From Maricaulis maris (GTDB lineage: Bacteria > Pseudomonadota > Alphaproteobacteria > Caulobacterales > Maricaulaceae): 64,000 nucleotides of DNA. The position numbers were made by a program, and so were the translations under genes. Positions 54,901-64,000 of the stretch are shown in pieces. Within the stretch, counting starts at the first letter, position 1, and each line of letters begins with the position of its first letter. Below the pieces are notes generated by a model, which worked only from the letters and a program-made list of their open reading frames with translations, ran no database searches and was not told where the DNA came from. Location of the stretch: NCBI RefSeq assembly GCF_036322705.1, contig NZ_AP027270.1:2791501-2855500 (forward strand), in the 5' to 3' direction.

Positions 54901-54927
54901 AGCCCGCCTGTCAGCAGGTTCGACTGA

Positions 54928-54955
54928 TTGACTCTTGAGCGGGCATGCGTATAAC
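54928..54955 (+). promoter_or_regulatory. Sigma-70 promoter for rplU-rpmA
   Basis: TTGACT (54928-54933), 16-base spacer, TATAAC (54950-54955), about 150 bases ahead of rplU. The -10 element lies in the middle of the inverted repeat GAGCGGGC (54937-54944) / GCCCGCTC (54956-54963). Confidence 0.65.
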
Positions 54956-55105
54956 GCCCGCTCCTGCTCGCGCGGCCAGCCGTTGCGGGCCCATAAATGA
55001 TGAACAACGCTCCGGGCATACGGGGTGAAGAAAAAGGAGCCGCCGGGCCTCAAGGATCAAAGAGATCCAGACCCGGACGGATCGCAAAAAAGGATACACA
55101 CGATC

Positions 55106-55762
55106 ATGTTTGCTGTGATCAAGACCGGCGGTAAGCAATACCGCGTTGCCGCTGGCGACGAAATTCGCATCGAGAAGCTCGAGGGCGCCGCTGGCGACAC
55201 GCTCGACCTCGGTGACGTCCTGATGCTCGGCTCTGACGCCGGCATCACGGTCGGCTCGCCGACCGTTGATGGTGCCCAGGTGATCGGCGAGCTGCTGGAC
55301 ACCAACCGCGCCCGCAAGATTATCGTCTTCAAGAAGCGCCGCCGTCAGAATTACCGCCGCACGAAGGGCCACCGTCAGTGGGGCACCGTCGTTCGCATCG
55401 CGGAAATCGTCGCACCGGGCGAGAAGGCCAAGACCGCGCTGAAGTCGACCACGGCTGCGCCGAAGGCTGCCGAAGCACCGAAGGCGGCTGCCAAGGCTGC
55501 CCCGAAAGCCGAGAAGGCTGCGGCCCCCAAGGCTGCCAAGGCTGCGGCTCCCAAGGCCGCAGCGGCTGACGCCCTGACCGAGCTGACCGGTGTCGGTCCG
55601 GCCCTTGCCACGAAGCTGAATGAAGCCGGCATCACCACGTTTGCGCAAGTCGCAGCCTGGACCGAAGCCGATCTGGACGCCCTGAGCGAGACCATCACCG
55701 GTCTCAAGGCCAAGGCAGAGAAAAACGACTGGATCAACGCCGCCAAGGCGCTGGCCAAGTAA
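55106..55762 (+). CDS. rplU: 50S ribosomal protein L21 with C-terminal HhH extension
   Basis: The first 103 residues are standard L21 ([34 protein letters not shown]), which binds 23S rRNA. An Ala/Lys/Pro-rich linker (about residues 110-155, AAPKAA-type repeats) then leads to a helix-hairpin-helix unit, [20 protein letters not shown] with [10 protein letters not shown]. The total is 218 residues, twice the E. coli length; alphaproteobacterial L21 proteins often have this tail. ATG 55106 has AAGGA upstream. Followed by rpmA after 15 bases. Confidence 0.95.
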   Translation: MFAVIKTGGKQYRVAAGDEIRIEKLEGAAGDTLDLGDVLMLGSDAGITVGSPTVDGAQVIGELLDTNRARKIIVFKKRRRQNYRRTKGHRQWGTVVRIAEIVAPGEKAKTALKSTTAAPKAAEAPKAAAKAAPKAEKAAAPKAAKAAAPKAAAADALTELTGVGPALATKLNEAGITTFAQVAAWTEADLDALSETITGLKAKAEKNDWINAAKALAK

Positions 55763-55777
55763 TCGGAGGACTGATCA

Positions 55778-56047
55778 ATGGCTCACAAAAAAGCAGGCGG
55801 TTCATCCCGTAACGGTCGCGACTCAGCCGGTCGCCGCCTTGGTGTGAAGAAGTTCGGTGGCCAGGAAGTCATTCCGGGCAACATCATCATCCGTCAACGC
55901 GGCACCAAGGTGAATCCGGGCGCCAATGTCGGCATGGGCAAGGACCACACCCTGTTCGCGCTTACCGAAGGCCGCGTGGTCTTCGCGAAGAAATCCGGCG
56001 GCAAGTCTTTCGTCTCTGTCGAGCCGATTGCCAAAGCAGCGGAATAA
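55778..56047 (+). CDS. rpmA: 50S ribosomal protein L27
   Basis: An 89-residue protein: [20 protein letters not shown] is the conserved N-terminus that reaches the peptidyl-transferase centre, followed by [21 protein letters not shown] in parts. Normal length. Co-transcribed with rplU; an intrinsic terminator follows. Confidence 0.97.
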   Translation: MAHKKAGGSSRNGRDSAGRRLGVKKFGGQEVIPGNIIIRQRGTKVNPGANVGMGKDHTLFALTEGRVVFAKKSGGKSFVSVEPIAKAAE

Positions 56048-56108
56048 GCGGTTCGCACATATTCGGACCGTGTCTTGAACAGGCAGGGTCCGACAGCGCC
56101 AGACGCGT

Positions 56109-56145
56109 AAAGGGGAGACGGACCACCGCCTCCCCTTTTGTTTTG
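56109..56145 (+). terminator. Intrinsic terminator of rplU-rpmA
   Basis: AAAGGGGAG pairs with CTCCCCTTT, with inner CGG/CCG pairs and a 4-base loop, followed by TTTTGTTTTG. It starts about 60 bases after the rpmA stop. Confidence 0.88.
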
Positions 56146-56167
56146 TTCCCCCGCCGAGGAGAGGGTC

Positions 56168-56689
56168 ATGGGCCCGCGGATCGAAACCGAACGCCTGGTG
56201 ATGCGGCTTCCCGTCCTGGAAGACGCGTCCAATATCGCCACCTATCTGGGTGATTACGACGTCGCCAAGAATACCGCCCGCGTGCCACATCCCTATCCTG
56301 AACTGGCGGCGGAGATGTGGGTGCTGATGACACGGGCCGGCTGGCAGCCCGGCGGCAATCTCTCGCTGACCGTGGAGATGGCTGGCGAAGCGATTGGCGG
56401 TGGTGGCGTGTTCAAGCGCAAGGCCGATGCCGATTGGGAGATCGGCTACTGGATTGGCAAGCCTTGGTGGGGCCAGGGTCTGGCGACCGAGCTGGGACGC
56501 GGCCTGGTGGACTATGCCCGCAACACACTCGGCACCCGCCGCCTGATCGCGGGCTATTACAAGGATAATCCCGCCTCGGGCCGCGTTCTGGAGAAGCTCG
56601 GCTTCACCCATATCGGCGAGGGTGTTCGCGCCTTCTCGATGGCCCGCATGGGCCCCGCCGACATGCATGAACTCTCGCTGGCCCTGTAG
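56168..56689 (+). CDS. GNAT family N-acetyltransferase (RimJ/RimL type)
   Basis: A 173-residue acetyltransferase: [15 protein letters not shown] start, [20 protein letters not shown] as the acetyl-CoA loop region (Q/R-x-x-G-x-G/A: GQGLAT), and [14 protein letters not shown]. This is the RimJ-like branch that modifies N-termini or small molecules. ATG 56168 follows GAGGAGAGG. Convergent with the EF-hand gene. Confidence 0.9.
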   Translation: MGPRIETERLVMRLPVLEDASNIATYLGDYDVAKNTARVPHPYPELAAEMWVLMTRAGWQPGGNLSLTVEMAGEAIGGGGVFKRKADADWEIGYWIGKPWWGQGLATELGRGLVDYARNTLGTRRLIAGYYKDNPASGRVLEKLGFTHIGEGVRAFSMARMGPADMHELSLAL

Positions 56690-56707
56690 AGCGGTCAAAT
56701 GAGACGG

Positions 56708-57742
56708 CTAGTAGCCGCTGGTTGCAACAAACTCGGCGAAGGAGATTTGACCATTCGCGTCCAGATCCCGGGATGCCACCATTCCCGCTGCTGAATTGGG
56801 CCGAAGTCGCCCATCTTCGCGCGTCGCTGCGGAGAAGAAATCATCTGGGGACGTCGGGGCACTTGCCTGGGCCCAAACGCGCTCGGTCGCACATGCAGTC
56901 TCAGGTAAGTGAAACGATTGGGAACGCATCGACACATTCCCCTGTCCACCCGTCTCCGAGGCGGCACGATTTGCGTCATCTCGGGCTTGCCATATCGACG
57001 GGTCGAAGTCGGCGATTGCAATTGCGCCGTCGCCATCAGCATCCTGGAGCTGAAACGACTGCCGTATTGTCGCCAGCGTCGCGTCCGAGAATTCCCGCGC
57101 GGTCACCCGCCCATTCTGATCTGCATCCCAGCTTTCAAAGCGGCGCCGCAATCTTGCATAGCGAACATCATCCATTGCTGCCCAACACCCGTCTGTCACT
57201 CGCTCCATATTTTCGCGAAACAGTGCGGGATCGAGATTGGCTGGAATGAAGAGTTGCCCGAAAATGGCGCCGCTGCGCTCACCGATGGTCGTCCGATCCT
57301 GTGCGGGGATCGCATCCGGGTCGGTTTGACTCAGCACCATTTGTTCAAAAGTCGACTGAACGGAACCGGAGCGCTCTAGATACTCGGCAAGCGTCAGCTC
57401 ATGATCGTAGAAATCGGAAACGGCATAGCTGTTGAATAATGACATACCGTAAAGCCGGTCTTGCTCACCGGGTTCGGTACCCTGTACGGCGCTCAAAAGA
57501 AGAAGGGCACCAATACTGGCGCCCGCGAATGCGGAAACGATCATTGTGGGACTCCCCGGCAGGCGTGCCATCGGACCAAATTGGCTGTAGCCGCGCATGG
57601 CATCTCTCAACACAGCACTCGCCGTCCGGCCCGCCCGCTGACACGCGTCAAGAAAGGCCGACTTTTCCTCTGGAGAGAGCCGGATCTCGAGCGCTTCCGT
57701 CTTCTTTGACGGACGTTTGCGTGGGCGGTTGGTCTGGGTCAT
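56708..57742 (-). CDS. Unusual RHH-transmembrane-EF-hand protein
   Basis: A 344-residue protein with a rare domain order. Residues 1-16 are basic (RPRKRPSKK). Residues 17-52 resemble a ribbon-helix-helix unit of the MobC kind (ALEIRLSPEEKSAF, AVLRDAMRGY). One membrane helix follows at about 66-86 (MIVSAFAGASIGALLLLSAV). The remainder, presumably periplasmic, contains three EF-hands: 206-217 (DADQNGRVTARE), 234-245 (DADGDGAIAIAD) and 326-337 (DLDANGQISFAE). A DNA- or nucleic-acid-binding head anchored to a calcium-binding tail is suggested but not shown. Start ATG 57742; the frame is open 13 codons further. Divergent from obgE. Confidence 0.7.
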   Translation of the reverse strand: MTQTNRPRKRPSKKTEALEIRLSPEEKSAFLDACQRAGRTASAVLRDAMRGYSQFGPMARLPGSPTMIVSAFAGASIGALLLLSAVQGTEPGEQDRLYGMSLFNSYAVSDFYDHELTLAEYLERSGSVQSTFEQMVLSQTDPDAIPAQDRTTIGERSGAIFGQLFIPANLDPALFRENMERVTDGCWAAMDDVRYARLRRRFESWDADQNGRVTAREFSDATLATIRQSFQLQDADGDGAIAIADFDPSIWQARDDANRAASETGGQGNVSMRSQSFHLPETACATERVWAQASAPTSPDDFFSAATREDGRLRPNSAAGMVASRDLDANGQISFAEFVATSGY

Positions 57743-57929
57743 GCGTTCACCGGTTTTTCCCATCCAGGCGCAGGCTTCCAATCATTTCGTGCCCGGGCAC
57801 CCCAAAATGTTGTCCGGGCATCTTCCATTTAACATTGCCACACGTCGGATCACCGCAAAAACGCACTGATCTCAAATGGTTTTGCCTGTATAGACGGATT
57901 GATACGCCCAAAGAGCCCAGAAAGCCTGA

Positions 57930-60117
<2,188 letters not shown>

Positions 60118-60121
<4 letters not shown>

Positions 60122-60720
60122 GCCGCAACGGGGCCTTGCGCGGTGACGGGCTGAGCCGGGGCATGCGGGTCGGCCTGTTCGGGGGGAGTTTCGATCCACC
60201 GCATGCCGGCCATCTGCACGTCGCGCAGACCGCCATGCGGCGGCTCGGCCTCGATCAGGTCTGGTGGCTGGTCTCCCCCCAGAACCCGCTCAAGGCGACG
60301 CCCGCCGGCGATTTTGATCGCCGGTTTGACGCCGTCCGCCAGATTGCGGCCCGGCCAGGCATGCGCATCACCGACATCGAAACCCGGCTCGGCACAACAC
60401 GCACGATCGACCTGCTCAACCACCTCCGGCAACGCCATCCCGATGTTCATTTCGTCTGGCTGATGGGCGCAGACAATCTGGCCGGCATTCACCGCTGGGC
60501 CAATTGGACGCAAATTTTCCAGAGCGTCCCGGTCGCCGTCATCGCACGGCCACAGGATGCGGTGCGGGCCCGGCTGTCACATGCCGCGCGGCAGTATGCG
60601 CGTTCACGCATTCGTGAGAGCGAAGCGGTGGCACTGCCCCTCCTGCAGGCACCGGCATGGACCTATCTGACAGAGCGGTTACACTCTCATTCCTCGACTG
60701 CGCTGCGCGCGCGCCCCTGA
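60118..60720 (+). CDS. nadD: Nicotinate-nucleotide adenylyltransferase
   Basis: NAD synthesis enzyme joining ATP to nicotinate mononucleotide. It is 200 residues: GLFGGSFDPPHAGHLHVA (nucleotide-transferase HxGH), WLVSPQNPLK, DNLAGIHRWANW. The C-terminal ISSTxxR motif appears as SHSSTALRARP. ATG 60118 overlaps the proB stop; ATG 60163 is an in-frame alternative closer to the usual N-terminus. Confidence 0.94.
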
Positions 60721-60750
60721 TTTTCCAGCCGACGCCGACAGGACAGAGCC

Positions 60751-61755
60751 ATGCACGACCGGATGCCCGGCCGCCCCAGCGCCCATGCTGCGCTTGCCTT
60801 CTACGACGATCAGCACCCACCGGCAGGCGACTTCCTTGCCGACGTCCTTGAGGGCTTTTCCCGCACCCCAAAGCAATTGGCGCCTGTCTATTTCTACGAT
60901 GCGACGGGCTCGGCGATCTTTGATGAGATCACCGATCTGCCCGAGTACTACGTAACGCGGACCGAGCTCGATATCCTTGACCGGATCGGCCCGGAGCTGT
61001 CCGGCCTGGCCGGTCCGGGCGCCGTGGTTATCGAGCCCGGCTCGGGCTCCAGTGTGAAAATCCGCAAGCTGCTCGATGCCCTTTCGGAGCCGGCCGCTTA
61101 TGTTGGTCTGGACATTTCCGGGACCCATCTGGAGGCCGCCTGCCAGGAGATCGCCGCAGACTACCCGGCCCTTCAGGTTGGCGCGATATGCGCCGACTTT
61201 ACCCAGGGCCTCGATCTCTCCCAGCTGCAGCTGGAAAGCGGACGTCGCATCATCTTTTTTCCTGGCTCAACGATCGGCAATTTCGAACCCGAAGGCGCTC
61301 GACAGCTGCTGGCCGGCTTCCGGGATGCTTTGCGTCCGGGCGATGCGGTACTAATCGGTGCCGACCGGGTCAAGAATACCGACACGCTGGTGGCGGCCTA
61401 TGATGATGCCCAGGGCGTCACGGCGCGGTTCAACCTCAACCTGGTCGACCGGATCAATCGCGAACTCGACGGCACAATTGACCCGTCCGGACTATCACAC
61501 AAGGCGATCTGGAACGCCGAAAAGGCCCGGATCGAGATGCATCTTGTGGCGGATCATGCGCAACGCTTCCACGTGGCCGGGCGTGAATTCGAACTGCGCG
61601 AGGGCGAGAGCATCCATACCGAAAATTCCCACAAGTTCACGCCGGAAAGCTTCACTTCCCTTGCAGAATCAGTGGGTTTTGATGTGCTTCACTCCTGGTC
61701 TGACGCGGCTGACCTGTTCTCGCTGCACTGGCTCGAACCCGCCGCAAAAGCGTGA
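60751..61755 (+). CDS. egtD: L-histidine N-alpha-methyltransferase
   Basis: First step of ergothioneine synthesis: trimethylates histidine with SAM. It is 334 residues: YFYDATGSAIFDEITDLPEYY as start (in parts), VIEPGSGSSVKIRKLL (SAM site), FFPGSTIGNFEPEGAR, and the C-terminal RIEMHLVAD and E...H motifs of DUF2260/EgtD. The sulfoxide synthase egtB that normally accompanies it is not in this window. It sits inside a conserved housekeeping run, which is unusual. Confidence 0.93.
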   Translation: MHDRMPGRPSAHAALAFYDDQHPPAGDFLADVLEGFSRTPKQLAPVYFYDATGSAIFDEITDLPEYYVTRTELDILDRIGPELSGLAGPGAVVIEPGSGSSVKIRKLLDALSEPAAYVGLDISGTHLEAACQEIAADYPALQVGAICADFTQGLDLSQLQLESGRRIIFFPGSTIGNFEPEGARQLLAGFRDALRPGDAVLIGADRVKNTDTLVAAYDDAQGVTARFNLNLVDRINRELDGTIDPSGLSHKAIWNAEKARIEMHLVADHAQRFHVAGREFELREGESIHTENSHKFTPESFTSLAESVGFDVLHSWSDAADLFSLHWLEPAAKA

Positions 61756-61797
61756 TATGATCATCTCTGTATTTGCCTGACAGAGAGGACACAGACC

Positions 61798-62208
61798 CTG
61801 TCTACAGAATTATCCCGCCGCGCTGAGCAGGAAACGGCATCCGCCGTCCGCGTCACCGGCGATGACGGCCCTGTCGAGGCCTTCGAAACCCTGATCCTCG
61901 ACTCGCTTGATGATGACAAGGCGGAAGACGTCGTTGCCATCGACCTCCGCGGGAAATCATCCATCACCGACATCATGGTCATTGCTTCCGGCCGCTCGGC
62001 AAGGCATGTCGCCTCGCTGGCCGACCATCTTGTGCGCAAGCTCAAGGAGACGGGACACGGCAAGGCCCGGATCGAAGGCACCCAGACCAATGACTGGGTC
62101 CTGATCGACATGGGCGATATCATTGTTCACATCTTCCGCCCGGAAGTGCGCGAATTCTACAATCTGGAAAAGATGTGGTCGGTAGAGCCGGACGCGTCGG
62201 CCTCCTAG
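61798..62208 (+). CDS. rsfS: Ribosome silencing factor RsfS (CTG start inferred)
   Basis: Binds L14 and blocks subunit joining when nutrients are low. The conserved domain reads VVAIDLRGKSSITDIMVIAS, LADHLVRKLKE, WVLIDMGDIIVHIF and REFYNLEKMW. The only in-frame ATG (61975) would remove half the domain. No ATG, GTG or TTG occurs upstream before the egtD stop. CTG 61798 has AGAGGA eight bases before it and gives 136 residues starting MSTELSRRAE, a normal length; so CTG initiation is the simplest reading. Confidence 0.85.
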   Translation: MSTELSRRAEQETASAVRVTGDDGPVEAFETLILDSLDDDKAEDVVAIDLRGKSSITDIMVIASGRSARHVASLADHLVRKLKETGHGKARIEGTQTNDWVLIDMGDIIVHIFRPEVREFYNLEKMWSVEPDASAS

Positions 62209-62679
62209 GTGAAGCTGCGCATCGCCGCCATCGGTCGGCTGAAGTCCGGCCCTGAACGCACCCTGGTCGATGACTATCTGGAACGCGGCACCGCGACCGG
62301 ACGAGCCATCGGCCTGGGTCCGCTCGCCGAGACCGAGCTCGATAACCGGAGCCTCAAAAGCGCCAATGATGAAAGCCGGGCCCTTGCGGCCAGTCTTGAC
62401 CCGGGCGCGCGGCTTGTCCTTCTGGATGAGCGCGGCAAGGCTCTGGGATCACGCCAGCTGGCGAGGCAAGTCGGCCAGTGGCGGGATGAAGGGGTACGGG
62501 AAGCGGTTTTCTGCATCGGCGGCGCCGACGGTCATGATCGCTCGCAATTCCCCCAGCCTGACCTGATGCTTGCCTTCGGCCCGGCCGTTTTCCCGCACAA
62601 GCTGGTCAGGGTCATGCTTGCCGAGCAGCTTTACCGGGCGGTCTCCATCCTTGCCGGGACGCCCTATCATCGTGATTGA
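62209..62679 (+). CDS. rlmH: 23S rRNA pseudouridine-1915 N3-methyltransferase
   Basis: A 156-residue SPOUT methyltransferase. LVLLDERGKALGSRQLA, FCIGGADGHD and AEQLYRAVSILAGTPYH are the RlmH signatures with the knot. It starts at GTG 62209 directly after the rsfS stop (TAG-GTG), a normal pairing. Confidence 0.94.
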   Translation: MKLRIAAIGRLKSGPERTLVDDYLERGTATGRAIGLGPLAETELDNRSLKSANDESRALAASLDPGARLVLLDERGKALGSRQLARQVGQWRDEGVREAVFCIGGADGHDRSQFPQPDLMLAFGPAVFPHKLVRVMLAEQLYRAVSILAGTPYHRD

Positions 62680-62710
62680 GCGTTAACCGGGAGCCGGATA
62701 GCCTTTCCCC

Positions 62711-63931
62711 ATGTTGAGCGTTTTCGCAGCCCTGCTGCTCCTCCAGACCCAGCCTGCCACTCCGCCAGACGCGGACGAGGCGGCACGTCTGGAACAGGAA
62801 GAACGTGAAAACGCCGCCCGCGCGGAAGCCGTTGCCCAACAAGCCGAAGCCCTCGCCGACGAAATTGCCCTGATGCAGCGTCAGCTGGTCGATCTGGGAC
62901 AGCGCGTCGGTGCCAGCGAAAATGCGGCCCTGATCGCGGAGGCGGAACTTGATCGCCTAGCCGGCGAGGAAGCCGAATTGCTCGGCCGCCTCACCGAAGA
63001 CCGGGAAACCCTGATCGACATCCTCGCGGCCATCCAACGTATCGAAAGCCAGACCCCACCGGCCGTTCTCGCCGCTCCGGAAGATGCCGCCGAGGCGGCC
63101 CGGGCCGCCTCGCTGATGTCGGAAGTGGCGCCGGCCTTGCGCGAACGGGCCGACCAAATCGCGGACCAGCTGACACAATTGCGTGAGGTGCGGGCGTCGA
63201 TTGAGAGCGAACAGACGAGTTTGGGCACGGCCGAGCGCGCCTTGTCCGCGCAGCGATTGGAGCTGGAAGTGCTGATCGCGGAACGCCGGGCCCTGGAGGC
63301 ACGCCGTCGGAATGAGGCCGTCACCTTGCTCGAGGCGTCGAGCTCGGCCGGTCAGCGGGCCCGCTCGATCCGCTCCCTGATTGGCGAGTTGAGCCGCATG
63401 GCGGAAGTCATGCCCACGCTCAATCCGCGCCGTACGCCGCCTGACACCGCTATCCCCGCACCCCGGGTGAGACCGCCCCGCGACCTTGTTGCGGCCCGTG
63501 TCCCCACTGCGCCCCTGGAAACCCTGCGCTTTGCCGACGCACGGGGCCGACTGCGTCCACCGGCGACAGGCGCGGTCGTGAGAGGCTATGGTGATCTGGC
63601 CGAAGATGGCACAGCATCTGAAGGAATTTTCATTCGGACCCGGCCCCGGGCACAGGTAGTCTCGCCTTTTGACGGTCGGGTCGAGTTTGCCGGACCGTTC
63701 AACACCTATGGCGGTCTCTTGATCCTCAATGTCGGCGATGGCTACTATGTTGTTCTGGCAGGCATGTCGGTAACCTATGCCAGTGTCGGCCAGAGCGTCC
63801 TCGCCGGAGAGCCCGTTGGCGCTATGTCAGAAGCCGAGCAATCGGCACCAGACTTGTATCTGGAACTGAGACGAAATGACGATGCGATTGATCCGGGACC
63901 GTGGTTCCGGACGATATCGCAACCGGGCTAG
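62711..63931 (+). CDS. EnvC-like murein hydrolase activator with degenerate LytM domain
   Basis: A 406-residue exported protein: hydrophobic start (LSVFAALLLLQTQPA), a long coiled coil with Glu/Ala-rich heptads (about residues 25-225), a Pro-rich linker, then a C-terminal peptidase-M23/LytM domain. The zinc ligands are lost: the HxGxD position reads SEGIFI and the HxH position reads VVLAGM. It should therefore be a catalytically dead activator of amidases, as EnvC is. It follows rlmH after 31 bases. Confidence 0.88.
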   Translation: MLSVFAALLLLQTQPATPPDADEAARLEQEERENAARAEAVAQQAEALADEIALMQRQLVDLGQRVGASENAALIAEAELDRLAGEEAELLGRLTEDRETLIDILAAIQRIESQTPPAVLAAPEDAAEAARAASLMSEVAPALRERADQIADQLTQLREVRASIESEQTSLGTAERALSAQRLELEVLIAERRALEARRRNEAVTLLEASSSAGQRARSIRSLIGELSRMAEVMPTLNPRRTPPDTAIPAPRVRPPRDLVAARVPTAPLETLRFADARGRLRPPATGAVVRGYGDLAEDGTASEGIFIRTRPRAQVVSPFDGRVEFAGPFNTYGGLLILNVGDGYYVVLAGMSVTYASVGQSVLAGEPVGAMSEAEQSAPDLYLELRRNDDAIDPGPWFRTISQPG

Positions 63932-63961
63932 ACCCATCGCGCTCAAAGGACGCGAGATAGC

Positions 63962-64000
63962 ATGCGTATCAATGTGTTCGCTTCAATGGTGGCTTTCGCC
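63962..64000 (+). CDS. Start of a further gene (cut by the right edge)
   Basis: ATG 63962 with AAAGGA upstream begins MRINVFASMVAFA, a signal-like N-terminus. After an envC-like gene a CtpA-type S41 protease is the common neighbour, but only 13 codons are visible, so this is a guess from gene order. Confidence 0.5.
   Translation, partial: MRINVFASMVAFA

Overview
The window is GC-rich (mid-60s % by eye), densely coded DNA from an alphaproteobacterium. The pointers are: rplU carrying the alphaproteobacterial helix-hairpin-helix tail, an ECF sigma / ChrR pair divergent from a cyclopropane-fatty-acid operon, the obgE-proB-nadD-rsfS-rlmH order, a TorF-type porin and CXXC-poor secreted proteins. 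The style fits the Maricaulis/Hyphomonas (stalked marine) group; that placement is an inference. No phage, insertion sequence or CRISPR array is visible. Most of it is ordinary chromosome with a few accessory patches around two tRNA genes.

Layout. 1-7 kb: a DapA-family lyase running off the left edge, a secreted zinc metalloprotease coupled to a YCF48-type lipoprotein, a TorF-type porin and an ammonium channel. 7-18.5 kb: a 0.85 kb non-coding stretch, then a complete branched-chain amino-acid superoperon ilvD-C-B-N-leuA-ilvE-leuC-D-B. It is preceded by an unannotated 45-codon leader peptide with ten consecutive Leu/Val/Ile codons and a strong terminator: a transcription attenuator. 18.7-19.6 kb: a uracil-DNA-glycosylase-like orphan and a class II tRNA with an abnormal anticodon arm. 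19.8-22.8 kb: a dipeptidase and two related secreted beta-type repeat proteins.

22.8-26.8 kb: a partner-switching/phosphorelay operon (Hpt, STAS, response regulator-PP2C phosphatase, HATPase) and a LacI regulator. 26.9-31.7 kb: an ECF sigma factor with a ChrR-like anti-sigma lacking the usual zinc cysteines, divergent from FAD oxidoreductase-DUF1365-Cfa. Both directions carry the same promoter, TGATCC-N16-CGTA, so the sigma factor very likely controls itself and the lipid operon, as in singlet-oxygen responses. 31.9-48.8 kb: a GGDEF-EAL protein, a sugar-type symporter, an enoyl-CoA hydratase, an RND pump, hydrolase/oxidoreductase genes, an RNA methyltransferase, modABC and two short-chain dehydrogenases.

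48.8-54 kb: a sulfatase operon (Cys-type sulfatase, MBL-fold hydrolase, formylglycine-generating enzyme) headed by a short GST-like fragment, and a TetR regulator with a small membrane protein. 54-64 kb: an RHS-repeat remnant beside tRNA-Ser(CGA), rplU-rpmA, an acetyltransferase, an unusual RHH-membrane-EF-hand protein, then a housekeeping run obgE-proB-nadD-egtD-rsfS-rlmH-envC-like. In that run proA is missing, egtD is inserted, and rsfS appears to start with CTG.
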